DNA from: Isotricha intestinalis
Lineage: Eukaryota > Ciliophora > Litostomatea > Vestibuliferida > Isotrichidae
Direction: 5' to 3'
DNA length: 33,213 nt
Assembly (NCBI GenBank): GCA_023807065.1
Contig: JAJJLU010000536.1
Span: forward strand, 1-33,213
Shown here: one piece after another, positions 20,313 to 30,503 of the stretch
Layout: every line of letters begins with the position of its first letter
Position numbering within the stretch: position 1 is the stretch's first letter
Notes under the pieces: model-generated
What the model was told of the DNA's origin: nothing
Databases searched by the model: none
Seen by the model: only the letters and a program-made list of their open reading frames with translations
Translations under genes and position numbers: made by a program

Positions 20313-23300
20313 TTAATCAATATTTATTGAGTCTAAACTTAAAGTTTCAATAGTACATTCAATATCACTTTTATTATTTGTGATTAAAAGCATTATTTTA
20401 TAAAGATATTTATATTTTTTAATTAATCTTTTAATAAACCATTTTTTAATTTTAGAAGATTTCCTATAATATGATTTAAAGAAAATATAGCTAATAATAA
20501 GACAAAAAATATAATTGAAAAAGAAATTATAAAAAACAATTAAAAATAAAGTAGGAATTAACCAAGTAAATATTATATTGTTTTCATATTCTTCATAAAC
20601 TTCATCAACTAAGGTTTTCATAATCCCTTCAAGCATAAAAATTATAACAATTAAGATTAAATTTAGAAAAATATTTAAACATTGTTGAATTCTTCTATTA
20701 AAATGTTTATATTCAAATCCTGAATTTTCTTTTTTTATAAAATAATCATTTTGCCAATCATATGTTTTTCCTTTTTGTTTATTAAGATAAATTTTATAAT
20801 ATCTTTGAAAAATTTCACTGTATTTTTTATTGTTTTTAGAAATAGTTTTTTTACTATTTGAAACGATATTTGTTTGATTATTTAAATTAATATTTTCATT
20901 CAAAATATTTTCACTTTTATCTAAAAGAGGTTCTCTCATTTGTTTAATAAAAGAATGATTTTTAAACTCTGATAATTCACTTGAATCTTTTATAGAAGTG
21001 TTTTGAGAAAATAAATAATTTGATAATTTATCTTTTCTTTTTAAATTATTTACAATATTCTCTCCACAAATTTTACTTAAAGCTAATATTCTTAAACGTA
21101 ATTTTTTTCCTTTTTCATTTAGTAAGGGATCAAGTTTAACTCTATTATATGTGAATTTTGAAATCAAAAAATTCATTGGTTTAAATTTTTCATCATTTAT
21201 TTCATGATATCCTAAAAAATTACAAATAAAATCAAAAATTATTGAAATTAACAGATAAATAAAAAATGCAATTAAAAAGTTAATTATTTGAGAATTAATA
21301 TCAGAAGGATAAGAATGAATTGAAATGTTTTTATCATTATAATTTCTTTCATTGATTAATTTGATTTTATCTATAAATACTTTATTACTATATTTATAAA
21401 TTGATAAAATTAATGTAATTAATATTTTTATTATTTCAATCATAAATCTATTATGCCTTGGAATTTTCATACTGTAAATATTAAAAATGTGGCAGAAAGG
21501 ACAATAAAAATAAAATAAATACCAAGAAAATGATAAAACATTAGCATTATTTAAATAAGAAATTTTACTATAATAATATTTAACCTTTTGATATTGATTC
21601 ATTAAATTTATTTTTTCAAATGTTTTTTCATCTTTAATATCATATATTAATAAAATTATAGAAAAAAAAGAAATTATACCGATAAAAGAAAAAATAATAA
21701 TATGACTTAATAATTTACTATTTTTATTTTTTCCAAATTGTAATTCTTTATAAAAATTTGAAAAAATTTGTCCTTCTACAATGCCTATTTGAGTAAAAGA
21801 ATTACATTCACAAATTATTGTTCCATTCATTTTGATGTCACTTTTAGATTTTTCTTTTGAATTATTAATGTCAAAATATGTTTTACAATAATTGTTTTTG
21901 TCATATTTTCCTAAATATTCTATTGGAACACAAAAAGTATTTTTTTGAATAAAATTTTCATTGTGTCTAAATGTAATTGTATAATTAAATTTTTTTTTTG
22001 TTGAATATGAATTAAATGAATCATTTAATAATAAATTGGGATAAACAAATGATTTACTTATTATTTTCAAAGAATTATTTTTGAAATAGTTCATCATTGT
22101 TTGATTTAAAATGTTGTCCAAATAATTTTCTGAATTATTAATAAAAATTAAACTGATTCCAATATTGGTTTTACTTTTATTTTCAAATTGTTTTATTTCT
22201 TTAATAATTCCATAAAATTCATTTTTTTGTATACAAAAATCAAGAAATTTATCATCTGTACAAGTTTCACTGTCTCGAATATAATTTGAATTGTTTTTAA
22301 ACGAAATAACATTTTGATTTTTTCCAAATCTATGAAAATAAATTTTCATATTTGTATTAGGTTCATTAATTTCAAATAATTCATTTAAATCCATTGATTT
22401 CATTATAATTGCATTTAATTTAATTAAATCTGATAATATTATTTCAAATATTTTTTTTGTTTCATCTGTTTGATTTTTGTTTAAAATTTTATATAAAATC
22501 AATCTATAAGTATCAATTATGTAAGTATAAATAAAATCTTGAGAATCCAATTTATATTTAGATAATATATCAACTGTTTCAGATAAAATTTTTATTCCAT
22601 TATTTAACAATTCCTCTTGTTTATCGGATAGATAAAATAACATATATCTTATTATTCCTTGGATTGAATTTACTTTAATCAGATAGAAATTATCTTTATT
22701 ATAATTCAATAAATTTTTAAAATTATTTTCCTTATTTGTTTCATAATTAAAATTAATATGATTTTCATTATCTATAATTTCAAATTTTAATAAATCTTTA
22801 AAAGTTTCAATTAAAAAGCTACTTAGTAAATTCATATCATTAAAATTTAAATGAAGGTTATAGTCTTGTTGTTTTAATTCCTCATAATAAAATAAATATA
22901 ATAATTTTCCAGTTTTATTAAATATATTTTCTTCTTTATTTTTTAAAATCTCCCTGATATTAAAAGAACTATTTATTGTATGTCCTATATATAAAGGCAT
23001 TTTCCCATCAGTATTAATTGAAAAAAAACCATCTTTTCTTAATATTTTTAAAGCTAAGAATTTTCCAGGAGCAAAAATTTGATTTGGCGCTTGATCAATA
23101 TAAAATTCTTTTGAAAATTCAAAATATTTTTTTTCTGATTCATTCATATAATATAAAAATTGAAAAGAATAATTTTCGGAAGAATTTCCAAATTTTAATT
23201 TTATATCTACAGTAATATTATCTTTAATTGGACAATAAATGTCTTTAGATTTATTGTATTTATAATAATAAAAAAAGGAGTCAACAAACACATCATTATT

Positions 23301-26297
23301 AAAAACATAGATTATTAATTCATCATAGAATTTTTTTCCATTTTTTAATTCAATTTTACAATTAATTTTATAATTACATTGATGAATAAAATATTTTTTT
23401 GAAATAATGAATTTGTCATCATTAAAACCAGTTATATATAAGTCTTCTTTTTCACCCGGAAAAACTCCTTTACAAAAATTATATGTTCCATTCCAACTAA
23501 TTGTTTTAATATTTTCCTTTTCTGGATAACTATATGTAAATCCAATATCATTTTGACTTGAAGGAAGAAATCTGGTATAAGGAAAAATTTTAAAATCTTT
23601 TTTTTCAGTTGTATTATACTTAATATGACACATACTTCCAATAAATTCTTTATTACAAACACAATCATAATCTAAAATATCTTTTTCTTTTTTTTTCTTA
23701 CAAAATCCTCCATTGATATTACATAAACATTTTCTACAAATGCTTGTTTTATTACGAACAACATCAATTTCATAAGTTGAATTAGGACATGAGCCAACAC
23801 ATTGATTCTGATAAAAGCCATATTCACAATTGTGACAAAAACTTATTTGTTTTAAATCATAAGATTTTATTGATCCTTGATAACATTCATCAATACATTT
23901 TTTTTCATAAAAAACCTTTTCTATAGGACAATTTTTACATTTTTTACTTTCTGAAACATTAAAAATTGTATGTTCTGGACATTCATTAACACATTTATTG
24001 TCATATATTTTTTTTTCACAAAATAAACATTCTAATTTATAACCATCACTAATAGGTTCTTCAGTTTCATTACATTTTTCTTTACATTGTTTTGTGTTGT
24101 TTTCATAATATAAATAAGGTTTATTGGGATTTAAGTCAGAACATATTTCACAAATATTATCTATTTCAAATGTATAATCTGGACATTGATCTAGGCATTT
24201 TCCTTTAAAATATTTTTTATTTGATCTACTACAATAATCACATATAAAACCATATGGAACTGATTCTTTAGGGCATTTCTTTATACAATTTGATTCATTA
24301 AAAAATTTTTTGTTATCATAATTCACACAATCTAAACAAATATCATTTTCTCTAATTTGATATACATCACAATTATCGATACATGAACCATTTGAATATG
24401 TTTTATTTATTAAAGAACAATTTATACAAGTTTTTAATTCAAAATTTATTTCATTTCCTATATTACAATTTATTTGATCCTCTTTGAAATTTATACATTT
24501 ATTTTTATTATTATTATAATCTGAACATTTTTTACATACATTTAAAATTTCTTCATAGTTATTTGGACAATTTTTAACACATTTTCCTCCATTTTTTTTC
24601 TCATTTTCATTTAAATAATATTCTCCTTTTCTACATTCTATACAAGAATTATTCCTTAAAATTAAATTTTTTTCTGAACAAGAATTTAAACATTCAATTA
24701 TTGTATTATTATTTTCATCAGTTCTTTCATAAGAAAATAATCCTCTATCAAAGCAGTTAAAACATATATTATTTTCATCATAAATATTATTTGGACATTT
24801 TTCTATACATTGATAATTTGATTCATCTAAAAATTTTTTCTCTTCTTTACAATTGATACATTTATTTTTTTCTTTATCAAAATAAGAACCTATTTTACAT
24901 TTTTTAACACATTGTTTTTTTTCTATATAAAATTTATTATAAATCTCTTCACAACTATCAATGCAAAATCTGGAATCTATACTTTTAAATTTTTCATAAT
25001 CATCACAAGAAACGCAATAATATTTATTAATTAAAATTTCATTATCTTCACAGTTTGAAATACATTTTTTGGAATTTAAATGATATTTTCCATCATCACA
25101 TATTTTATAACATTGATTATAATAATTTGAGGAATATCCTTCTGGGCATTTTTCTACACAATAATTGTTGTATTTTAAATTTAAACATTTATTTGTTAAA
25201 TTCTTATTACCTGTTTTATTTATTATCATATTTTCTGAATAAATGCAATTCCCTTTTTTATCTTGAATAAAAGGGCAAATTTTATAGATAATGTTTTTAT
25301 TATTATAAAATAACATATTTTTTTCAAAAATAGAATATTCATCTGGTATATGATATATTAGATTAGTATTTTCTTGAACTTTAATATTAAAAATTAATAC
25401 ATTTGAAAATATATTATATACTCCAATATATTTGTTATTATTTTTTGAGATTAAAAAATATAAATATTTTGGATTTTCAAAAAAAGAAATTTCAAAAAAT
25501 CTACTGTTTTCAAATAATAAAAATGTTGATAATTGATCTCCGATAAATTCTATTGTGAATTGTTCATTTAAGATAAAATATAAAAATTTTGATGTATTTT
25601 TTATATATGATAATATAAAATACAAATTATCTTCCATTAAGATCTTTGATTCATTATACAATGACACAGGTAAATTCTTTATAGATATTTTATTTAACTT
25701 TAAATTCCTTTCAATAAAATTTATTAATATTATTTTATTATTTTTCTTTCCCAAGAGATAATAATTGCTATTATCTTCAGTAAATAAATCATAATAATAA
25801 GAAAGTTGAAAGGTATCTTTTTTAGATTTTAAATTTTTTGTGTCTAAAATTGTGAGGCCTTCACTTCCTTTACTTAAAATTATTAAATTATTTCCATTAA
25901 GAAAGCATATATTTTCATTATAATCATTATTTGAAATTTGAATTTTATCAATTGAATTGCTTGAATTAATATAATAAATATATTTTGATTTCCCACATAA
26001 AAAGATTTTATTATTAATGTTAATAGACATAAAATTTAAATGAGTGAAATTTTCACATTCATAAATCTCACTTTTTTTTTTTAAATTTAAGATATAATTT
26101 TTACTATCATAATTATATGAAATAAAAGAAATATTATTTTTTTTATTTACTAATATTCCAGTTATTTCTTTATTGTCTTCTATATTATAAATTTTATTTG
26201 ATTTTACTTTCCAAATTTCTTCATCGATTCTTTGACATGAAAAATGAAATAAGAAATAAAGATTTAATAAAATAATTTTGAAAATTAACTTAAACAT
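20313..26297 (-). CDS. Large receptor-like membrane protein with Cys-rich repeats and GPS-like motif
   Basis: A 1994-residue surface protein. Residues 1-21 are a signal peptide. Residues about 25-360 have a beta-propeller-like pattern. From about 365 to 840 there are roughly ten furin-like / growth-factor-receptor-type cysteine-rich repeats (recurring C-x3-CP, NxCxxC), then an EGF-like module near 845-890 (CNINGGFC, CVCNKEFIGSMC). A long ectodomain with many N-glycosylation sequons follows, including a helical part (about 1170-1400) that could be GAIN-like. The segment CECNSFTQIG at 1496-1505 matches the GPS motif C-x-C-N-H-L-T, with Ser1500 in place of the His and Thr1502 kept. A membrane span follows at about 1527-1550, then at least four more (around 1605, 1680, 1870, and one or two at 1895-1950) with a basic cytoplasmic tail. 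The order resembles polycystin-1 or adhesion receptors, but I see no PLAT domain and no seven-span core. Ligand and role are unknown. Confidence 0.85.
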   Translation of the reverse strand: MFKLIFKIILLNLYFLFHFSCQRIDEEIWKVKSNKIYNIEDNKEITGILVNKKNNISFISYNYDSKNYILNLKKKSEIYECENFTHLNFMSININNKIFLCGKSKYIYYINSSNSIDKIQISNNDYNENICFLNGNNLIILSKGSEGLTILDTKNLKSKKDTFQLSYYYDLFTEDNSNYYLLGKKNNKIILINFIERNLKLNKISIKNLPVSLYNESKILMEDNLYFILSYIKNTSKFLYFILNEQFTIEFIGDQLSTFLLFENSRFFEISFFENPKYLYFLISKNNNKYIGVYNIFSNVLIFNIKVQENTNLIYHIPDEYSIFEKNMLFYNNKNIIYKICPFIQDKKGNCIYSENMIINKTGNKNLTNKCLNLKYNNYCVEKCPEGYSSNYYNQCYKICDDGKYHLNSKKCISNCEDNEILINKYYCVSCDDYEKFKSIDSRFCIDSCEEIYNKFYIEKKQCVKKCKIGSYFDKEKNKCINCKEEKKFLDESNYQCIEKCPNNIYDENNICFNCFDRGLFSYERTDENNNTIIECLNSCSEKNLILRNNSCIECRKGEYYLNENEKKNGGKCVKNCPNNYEEILNVCKKCSDYNNNKNKCINFKEDQINCNIGNEINFELKTCINCSLINKTYSNGSCIDNCDVYQIRENDICLDCVNYDNKKFFNESNCIKKCPKESVPYGFICDYCSRSNKKYFKGKCLDQCPDYTFEIDNICEICSDLNPNKPYLYYENNTKQCKEKCNETEEPISDGYKLECLFCEKKIYDNKCVNECPEHTIFNVSESKKCKNCPIEKVFYEKKCIDECYQGSIKSYDLKQISFCHNCEYGFYQNQCVGSCPNSTYEIDVVRNKTSICRKCLCNINGGFCKKKKEKDILDYDCVCNKEFIGSMCHIKYNTTEKKDFKIFPYTRFLPSSQNDIGFTYSYPEKENIKTISWNGTYNFCKGVFPGEKEDLYITGFNDDKFIISKKYFIHQCNYKINCKIELKNGKKFYDELIIYVFNNDVFVDSFFYYYKYNKSKDIYCPIKDNITVDIKLKFGNSSENYSFQFLYYMNESEKKYFEFSKEFYIDQAPNQIFAPGKFLALKILRKDGFFSINTDGKMPLYIGHTINSSFNIREILKNKEENIFNKTGKLLYLFYYEELKQQDYNLHLNFNDMNLLSSFLIETFKDLLKFEIIDNENHINFNYETNKENNFKNLLNYNKDNFYLIKVNSIQGIIRYMLFYLSDKQEELLNNGIKILSETVDILSKYKLDSQDFIYTYIIDTYRLILYKILNKNQTDETKKIFEIILSDLIKLNAIIMKSMDLNELFEINEPNTNMKIYFHRFGKNQNVISFKNNSNYIRDSETCTDDKFLDFCIQKNEFYGIIKEIKQFENKSKTNIGISLIFINNSENYLDNILNQTMMNYFKNNSLKIISKSFVYPNLLLNDSFNSYSTKKKFNYTITFRHNENFIQKNTFCVPIEYLGKYDKNNYCKTYFDINNSKEKSKSDIKMNGTIICECNSFTQIGIVEGQIFSNFYKELQFGKNKNSKLLSHIIIFSFIGIISFFSIILLIYDIKDEKTFEKINLMNQYQKVKYYYSKISYLNNANVLSFSWYLFYFYCPFCHIFNIYSMKIPRHNRFMIEIIKILITLILSIYKYSNKVFIDKIKLINERNYNDKNISIHSYPSDINSQIINFLIAFFIYLLISIIFDFICNFLGYHEINDEKFKPMNFLISKFTYNRVKLDPLLNEKGKKLRLRILALSKICGENIVNNLKRKDKLSNYLFSQNTSIKDSSELSEFKNHSFIKQMREPLLDKSENILNENINLNNQTNIVSNSKKTISKNNKKYSEIFQRYYKIYLNKQKGKTYDWQNDYFIKKENSGFEYKHFNRRIQQCLNIFLNLILIVIIFMLEGIMKTLVDEVYEEYENNIIFTWLIPTLFLIVFYNFFFNYIFCLIISYIFFKSYYRKSSKIKKWFIKRLIKKYKYLYKIMLLITNNKSDIECTIETLSLDSINID

Positions 26298-26474
26298 TTA
26301 TATAAAAAATATATTAAAAATTTTCAATCATTTAATAATATTTAATAATTATAATTTTATAATAAATAATTTTAAAAATTTGATTTAAAAAAATGTTTTA
26401 ATGATTATAGAAATGAAATTAGTAGAAAAAGTTTGCCTTGGATTATATTGTATAATTAATAATAAAAAATAAAT

Positions 26475-26894
26475 ATGGTTTCTCAAATTAAAAAAATAAT
26501 AATAATTAATAGCACCCAAAAATTAGATAATTTCATATATATTTTATTTGAAAAAGGATTTATAAATAATTATATAAAGATTTTTTCCTGAATATACAAT
26601 AATTGGATGTATATATCATTAATTTAGGAGTATCAGATTAAGAATATTATCTTTATATAAAAAATTAAAAAATATTATTGCTACTTTATCAGGATTATTC
26701 AAATACCTTTATTTATTAAGAAGATATCATATACATTGATATCTTATTTTCATAATATTAAAATTGTTTTAAGTTGTTTAGATACCAAAAAAAACTGTAA
26801 AATAGAAGAGTAATGTATTAAAACAAATATTACAAAAAAGAAAAAAACAAGAATTAAAAAATCACTCATTAATAACCCTAATATTATATATTAG
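26475..26894 (+). pseudogene. Possible relic reading frame
   Basis: Starting at ATG 26475 one frame carries 38 codons (starts MVSQIKKIIIINSTQKLDNF) to a TGA at 26589. The same frame then continues to a TAG at 26892 with only three further stops, although about 13 would be expected in 140 codons of this base composition. The longest stop-free run within it is about 50 codons. This suggests an eroded gene in one consistent frame. I recognise no family. It could also be a chance low-stop region, so confidence is low. Confidence 0.25.
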
Positions 26895-27912
26895 TTTAAT
26901 CGAATAAGTAATTTTGATTTTAAAAATTTAAAGTCAACTAAAATTAAACAGTGATAATTACTTTTAAACTAAATTATTGATTGTTGAAAAAAATATTTGA
27001 TTTAAATCTCATCACATTAATTATTTAATTTATATTGTTATTCTTTAAATTGGATTTTTTCATTGAATGTATTATCATAATAGTATTATAAAACACAAAT
27101 GGTGTTTATTTTTTATTTTTGGGTATTATGAGATTAATGGATGAGTTTTATTTTAGAGGATAGAGGATAGTCTTTTTTATGAAATATATTGACATAAGAT
27201 AGCCATGAATCTGAATAAAAGATGAGTATAACAATTAAAATTTTTTTTGAACTAAAAAATTATTATTTAATATTTTTTATTTAAAAAAATGATTAATAAG
27301 ATATTTTATAACACATATTTTTTTCAAGATATATGATTAAATTGAAATTAAGTAAAAAAATCTATCAAAACATTATTACTCTAATATTTCTCATTCTAAT
27401 AAATTCTTTTTTCTTAATAAAACCATCATTCACACTAATATTTATCAGTTTCAAATTTATTAATTAATATTCCTTCCTGAGAATTAGTTTCTCTTCTATT
27501 CATTAATGTTATAATTCTTCAAAAATTTTTTTTCCATTTTCTGTTTTATCATTATTTTAATTTTCTTCATTAGCCATTCAAATTAAAACTCTTCATTATA
27601 TTTCCTATTAAAATATTTGTGAATTTTTTTCTTTTTTCCTATAGGTATTAAAAGATAGTTTTTATTCCAATCTATGTTTTTTTAGAATATTACTTTTTTT
27701 TTATTTATTTTGAAAGATTGAAAAAAATTACCTATAATTATGAAAAAAATAATTTGTTCCCTATATATTTGATTTATATATTATTTATTAAATCCATTAT
27801 AAAATAATACTATAACAATATAATAATATGGTAGTCATTTAAATAATATACAAATATACATTTTTAATTCATAAAAAATTGTCATTTTTCTTCAATTGAA
27901 ATAAAAAATTTT
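26895..27912. other. Gene-free spacer downstream of the NlpC/P60-fold gene
   Basis: About 1 kb of AT-rich DNA. Between about 27360 and 27660 the + strand becomes rich in TTC/CTT, giving a purine-rich minus strand with scraps such as NNDKTENGKKIFEEL between stops. That is the strand bias seen in true minus-strand genes here, so an eroded minus-strand gene is possible. No RNA gene or repeat is recognised. Confidence 0.35.
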
Positions 27913-29448
27913 TTAATAACTAAAATCAATAATATATTCAGGACCTAATTCAAATGGTTTTTTAAAAGGTAAATCTCCATCAATAGAAAAATCTCCTGGA
28001 AAACTTGAATTAATATTTTTTAAATATTCACAAATTCCCATTTGTAAATAAGCTCCCATTATTAATGAAGAACAAATATATCCTTCTTTTAAATTCCATT
28101 TATTATCTTTTTGGTATTTTCTTATATTACTTCCACATAATAAAGGAAATAATTTCATTTGATATTTTTTTCCTAAAGTTTTGTTCATAAAAATCTCAAT
28201 TTTTTCATCCAAATCATTTAAGATTTTTTGTTTGATTTTTTGATCATTCTCATTTATAATTAATTCTCTATAAACTATTTTTTCATATAATAAATACCAC
28301 ATATAATCAAAATATTCACTAAAAATTCTTTCTTTACATCCATCTCTTGATGTTGCATCATAAATATACAAAAAACCATTATTTTTATGTAAAATACCAA
28401 CATGGTCATATTCACTTTTAGTATATGTTCTTTGTAATTTCGAAGGACACATATATCCTTTGAATAATAAAATATCTCCTGTTTTTGCTTTATATTCAAA
28501 ATTTTTATATGATATATAATAATTTTGAAAAAAATTTTTGTTTAGGGATATTCCAAATAAATTCATATAATATCCATGTGAATTTAAAATTGAATTCTGA
28601 ATCATTATATATAATTTTTTTAAAAGTTGAGAATTTCTGATTGGAAGTTTTAAAGTAAAAGTTAGCTCCTTTAAAGTTAATATATGAATTGAAATTTCAT
28701 ACTTTTTAATGTTTATTGATAAAGATGCTGTAATTAAATTAAAATTTAAATTTAATATTGGGTGAAAAATATCATAAATATCATTATATTGGAAAATTTG
28801 TTTTTTCTCATTTTTTACTTTTACTTTATTAATATCTAAAATTGATTTCTTTTGATTCAATGAATTATTTAAAATTGAAAAATTTGTAATTTTTGTAAAA
28901 ATTTCATTGCTATCATTAGAATTGAATATTTTGTTAATTTGGTTTTTAAAATATAATTTTTTATTTTTTGTATTATAAATTTCTTTATATTTTAAGATAA
29001 TTAAATTTGAATTTTCTAATAATAAATGATATTCTTTAAAAAATTTACTATTTGGGGATTTATATAATATTGAAGTTTCAATTTTATATTGTAATTCATT
29101 AAATTCATCTCTGAATAAAAAATCTTTAGTAAATAAATGATTTTTTAAGTTATTATCATTACACTCAAACATATATTCATATAAATTTTTGTTTTGTCTA
29201 TCACTATTTGGAATATAAGTATATTTTGTTTTTATTTTTTTTATATTTGGATTATTAATTTCTACCAACTCATTTTTTAAATCTTTTGATTTTTTAATAC
29301 TATTATCATTTGTTTTAGCAATAGACATGTTATTTGAAAAATCAATTATATGTTCTTTTTCTTGATTTGAATTATGAATACATTCACAATCAAATAAATC
29401 AAATACTTTTGAATTTGAATTTCCATTTTCCATATTTTCATTTGACAT
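27913..29448 (-). CDS. Protein with C-terminal permuted NlpC/P60 (YiiX/LRAT-like) papain fold
   Basis: A 511-residue protein with two parts. Residues 1-110 are polar and low in complexity. Residues about 110-300 form an unassigned domain with beta strands ending in a helix (LLKKLYIMIQNSIL near 275-288), perhaps PH-like. Residues about 318-505 match the circularly permuted NlpC/P60 fold: KTGDILLFKG (322-331), the catalytic His349 in EYDHVGI, and the catalytic Cys459 in YICSSLIMGAYLQMGI. In this group His precedes Cys, which separates it from ordinary NlpC/P60. Such enzymes cleave amide bonds or transfer acyl groups, on peptides or lipids. Both key residues are present, so it may be active. No signal peptide or membrane span; probably cytosolic. 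ATG at 29448, TAA stop, no intron. Substrate is unknown; bacterial wall peptide or lipid acyl chains are the family's usual options. Confidence 0.75.
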   Translation of the reverse strand: MSNENMENGNSNSKVFDLFDCECIHNSNQEKEHIIDFSNNMSIAKTNDNSIKKSKDLKNELVEINNPNIKKIKTKYTYIPNSDRQNKNLYEYMFECNDNNLKNHLFTKDFLFRDEFNELQYKIETSILYKSPNSKFFKEYHLLLENSNLIILKYKEIYNTKNKKLYFKNQINKIFNSNDSNEIFTKITNFSILNNSLNQKKSILDINKVKVKNEKKQIFQYNDIYDIFHPILNLNFNLITASLSINIKKYEISIHILTLKELTFTLKLPIRNSQLLKKLYIMIQNSILNSHGYYMNLFGISLNKNFFQNYYISYKNFEYKAKTGDILLFKGYMCPSKLQRTYTKSEYDHVGILHKNNGFLYIYDATSRDGCKERIFSEYFDYMWYLLYEKIVYRELIINENDQKIKQKILNDLDEKIEIFMNKTLGKKYQMKLFPLLCGSNIRKYQKDNKWNLKEGYICSSLIMGAYLQMGICEYLKNINSSFPGDFSIDGDLPFKKPFELGPEYIIDFSY

Positions 29449-30503
29449 TGTAAAATAATTAAAGAATATTTTTTTAAATAAAATTTTTAAAATAATTTGA
29501 ACTGAAAAATAAAAAAACAGCTTTTATATCCACTCTTTTTATATTTAATTCAATTAAATTCAAATAATTTTCAATTATACAAAATCTAAATAATAAATAA
29601 GGAATTCCAAAGATTATAACTCAAAACAAATTTTTGAAAAAATTGATAATATCATCATTATTTAATTAGATGAAATATTCTCATAATTGATTAACATCAC
29701 ATAGATTATTTGGAAATTCCTAAATTTGGTTAAAAAAAAAGTTAATCTTCAAAAAAGTATTATAAAAAAAGAAAATGGTAAAACATATAAAATGTTAGTT
29801 ATAACTGAGAAAAATCAAGAATTGAAAAGAAAAATAAAAAGTATACAATTAATTAATTATATAAAAAAAATAATCATTCTATAAGTTTGTTTTTATTCAA
29901 ACCTAAAATCATAATTTATTTTATCCAATTATAGGCTTTTCTTTTATTTTTTTATCTAAATAAAAAAAAAATTTATAACGTTAAAAAAAATATTTTGATT
30001 TTTTCTCGTTTAATTGTTCTTTATACAACTATTTTTCTTTTTTATTTTTTTATTATTATAATTTTTAAAATTTTTAAGTATTGTTATAATTTTTAATTAA
30101 CTTTATAAAACATTATGACTAAATATTGAATATTTATTTTTCCTCATTAAATGTGTTATTTCTTTCTTTTAAATTATTTTATTTATGTATGGAATTTTTA
30201 ATATTTTTTAATTAATAATACCATTGATATTTGAATTTTATTAATTTTTATTTATTTGTATTAAAAGTAACCAAACCTTAGTGAATATTCAATATATTAT
30301 AAAAGTTTTTTTTGATAAATTTTCCAAAAATATAAAACATATTTTTTAATCCACTACCTTTTTTACTGTTTTATATTTTGAGATTGAATTATAATTGAGA
30401 TTTATATTTTTATTATATAAAATAAAAATGATTAATTTTATTAATAAATTAATAAAAAATTTTGAATAGAAATGTATTTTTACATATTTATAAAAATAAT
30501 TAT
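29449..30503. other. Gene-free spacer
   Basis: About 1.05 kb of AT-rich DNA between two minus-strand genes, holding the promoter of the NlpC/P60-fold gene and the 3' end of the TPR gene. One + strand frame is open for 59 codons without an ATG at its start (29705-29884), which is within chance for this much noncoding DNA. No RNA gene or repeat seen. Confidence 0.45.

Noticed and set aside
26475..26770. Resemblance to ribosomal protein S8 (possible organelle gene insertion)
   Set aside because: The likeness needed hopping between frames and rested on short low-complexity words; one consistent frame explains the region better and does not look like S8.
29705..29884. 59-codon open stretch on the + strand
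   Set aside because: No ATG at its start and a length expected by chance in this amount of AT-rich spacer.
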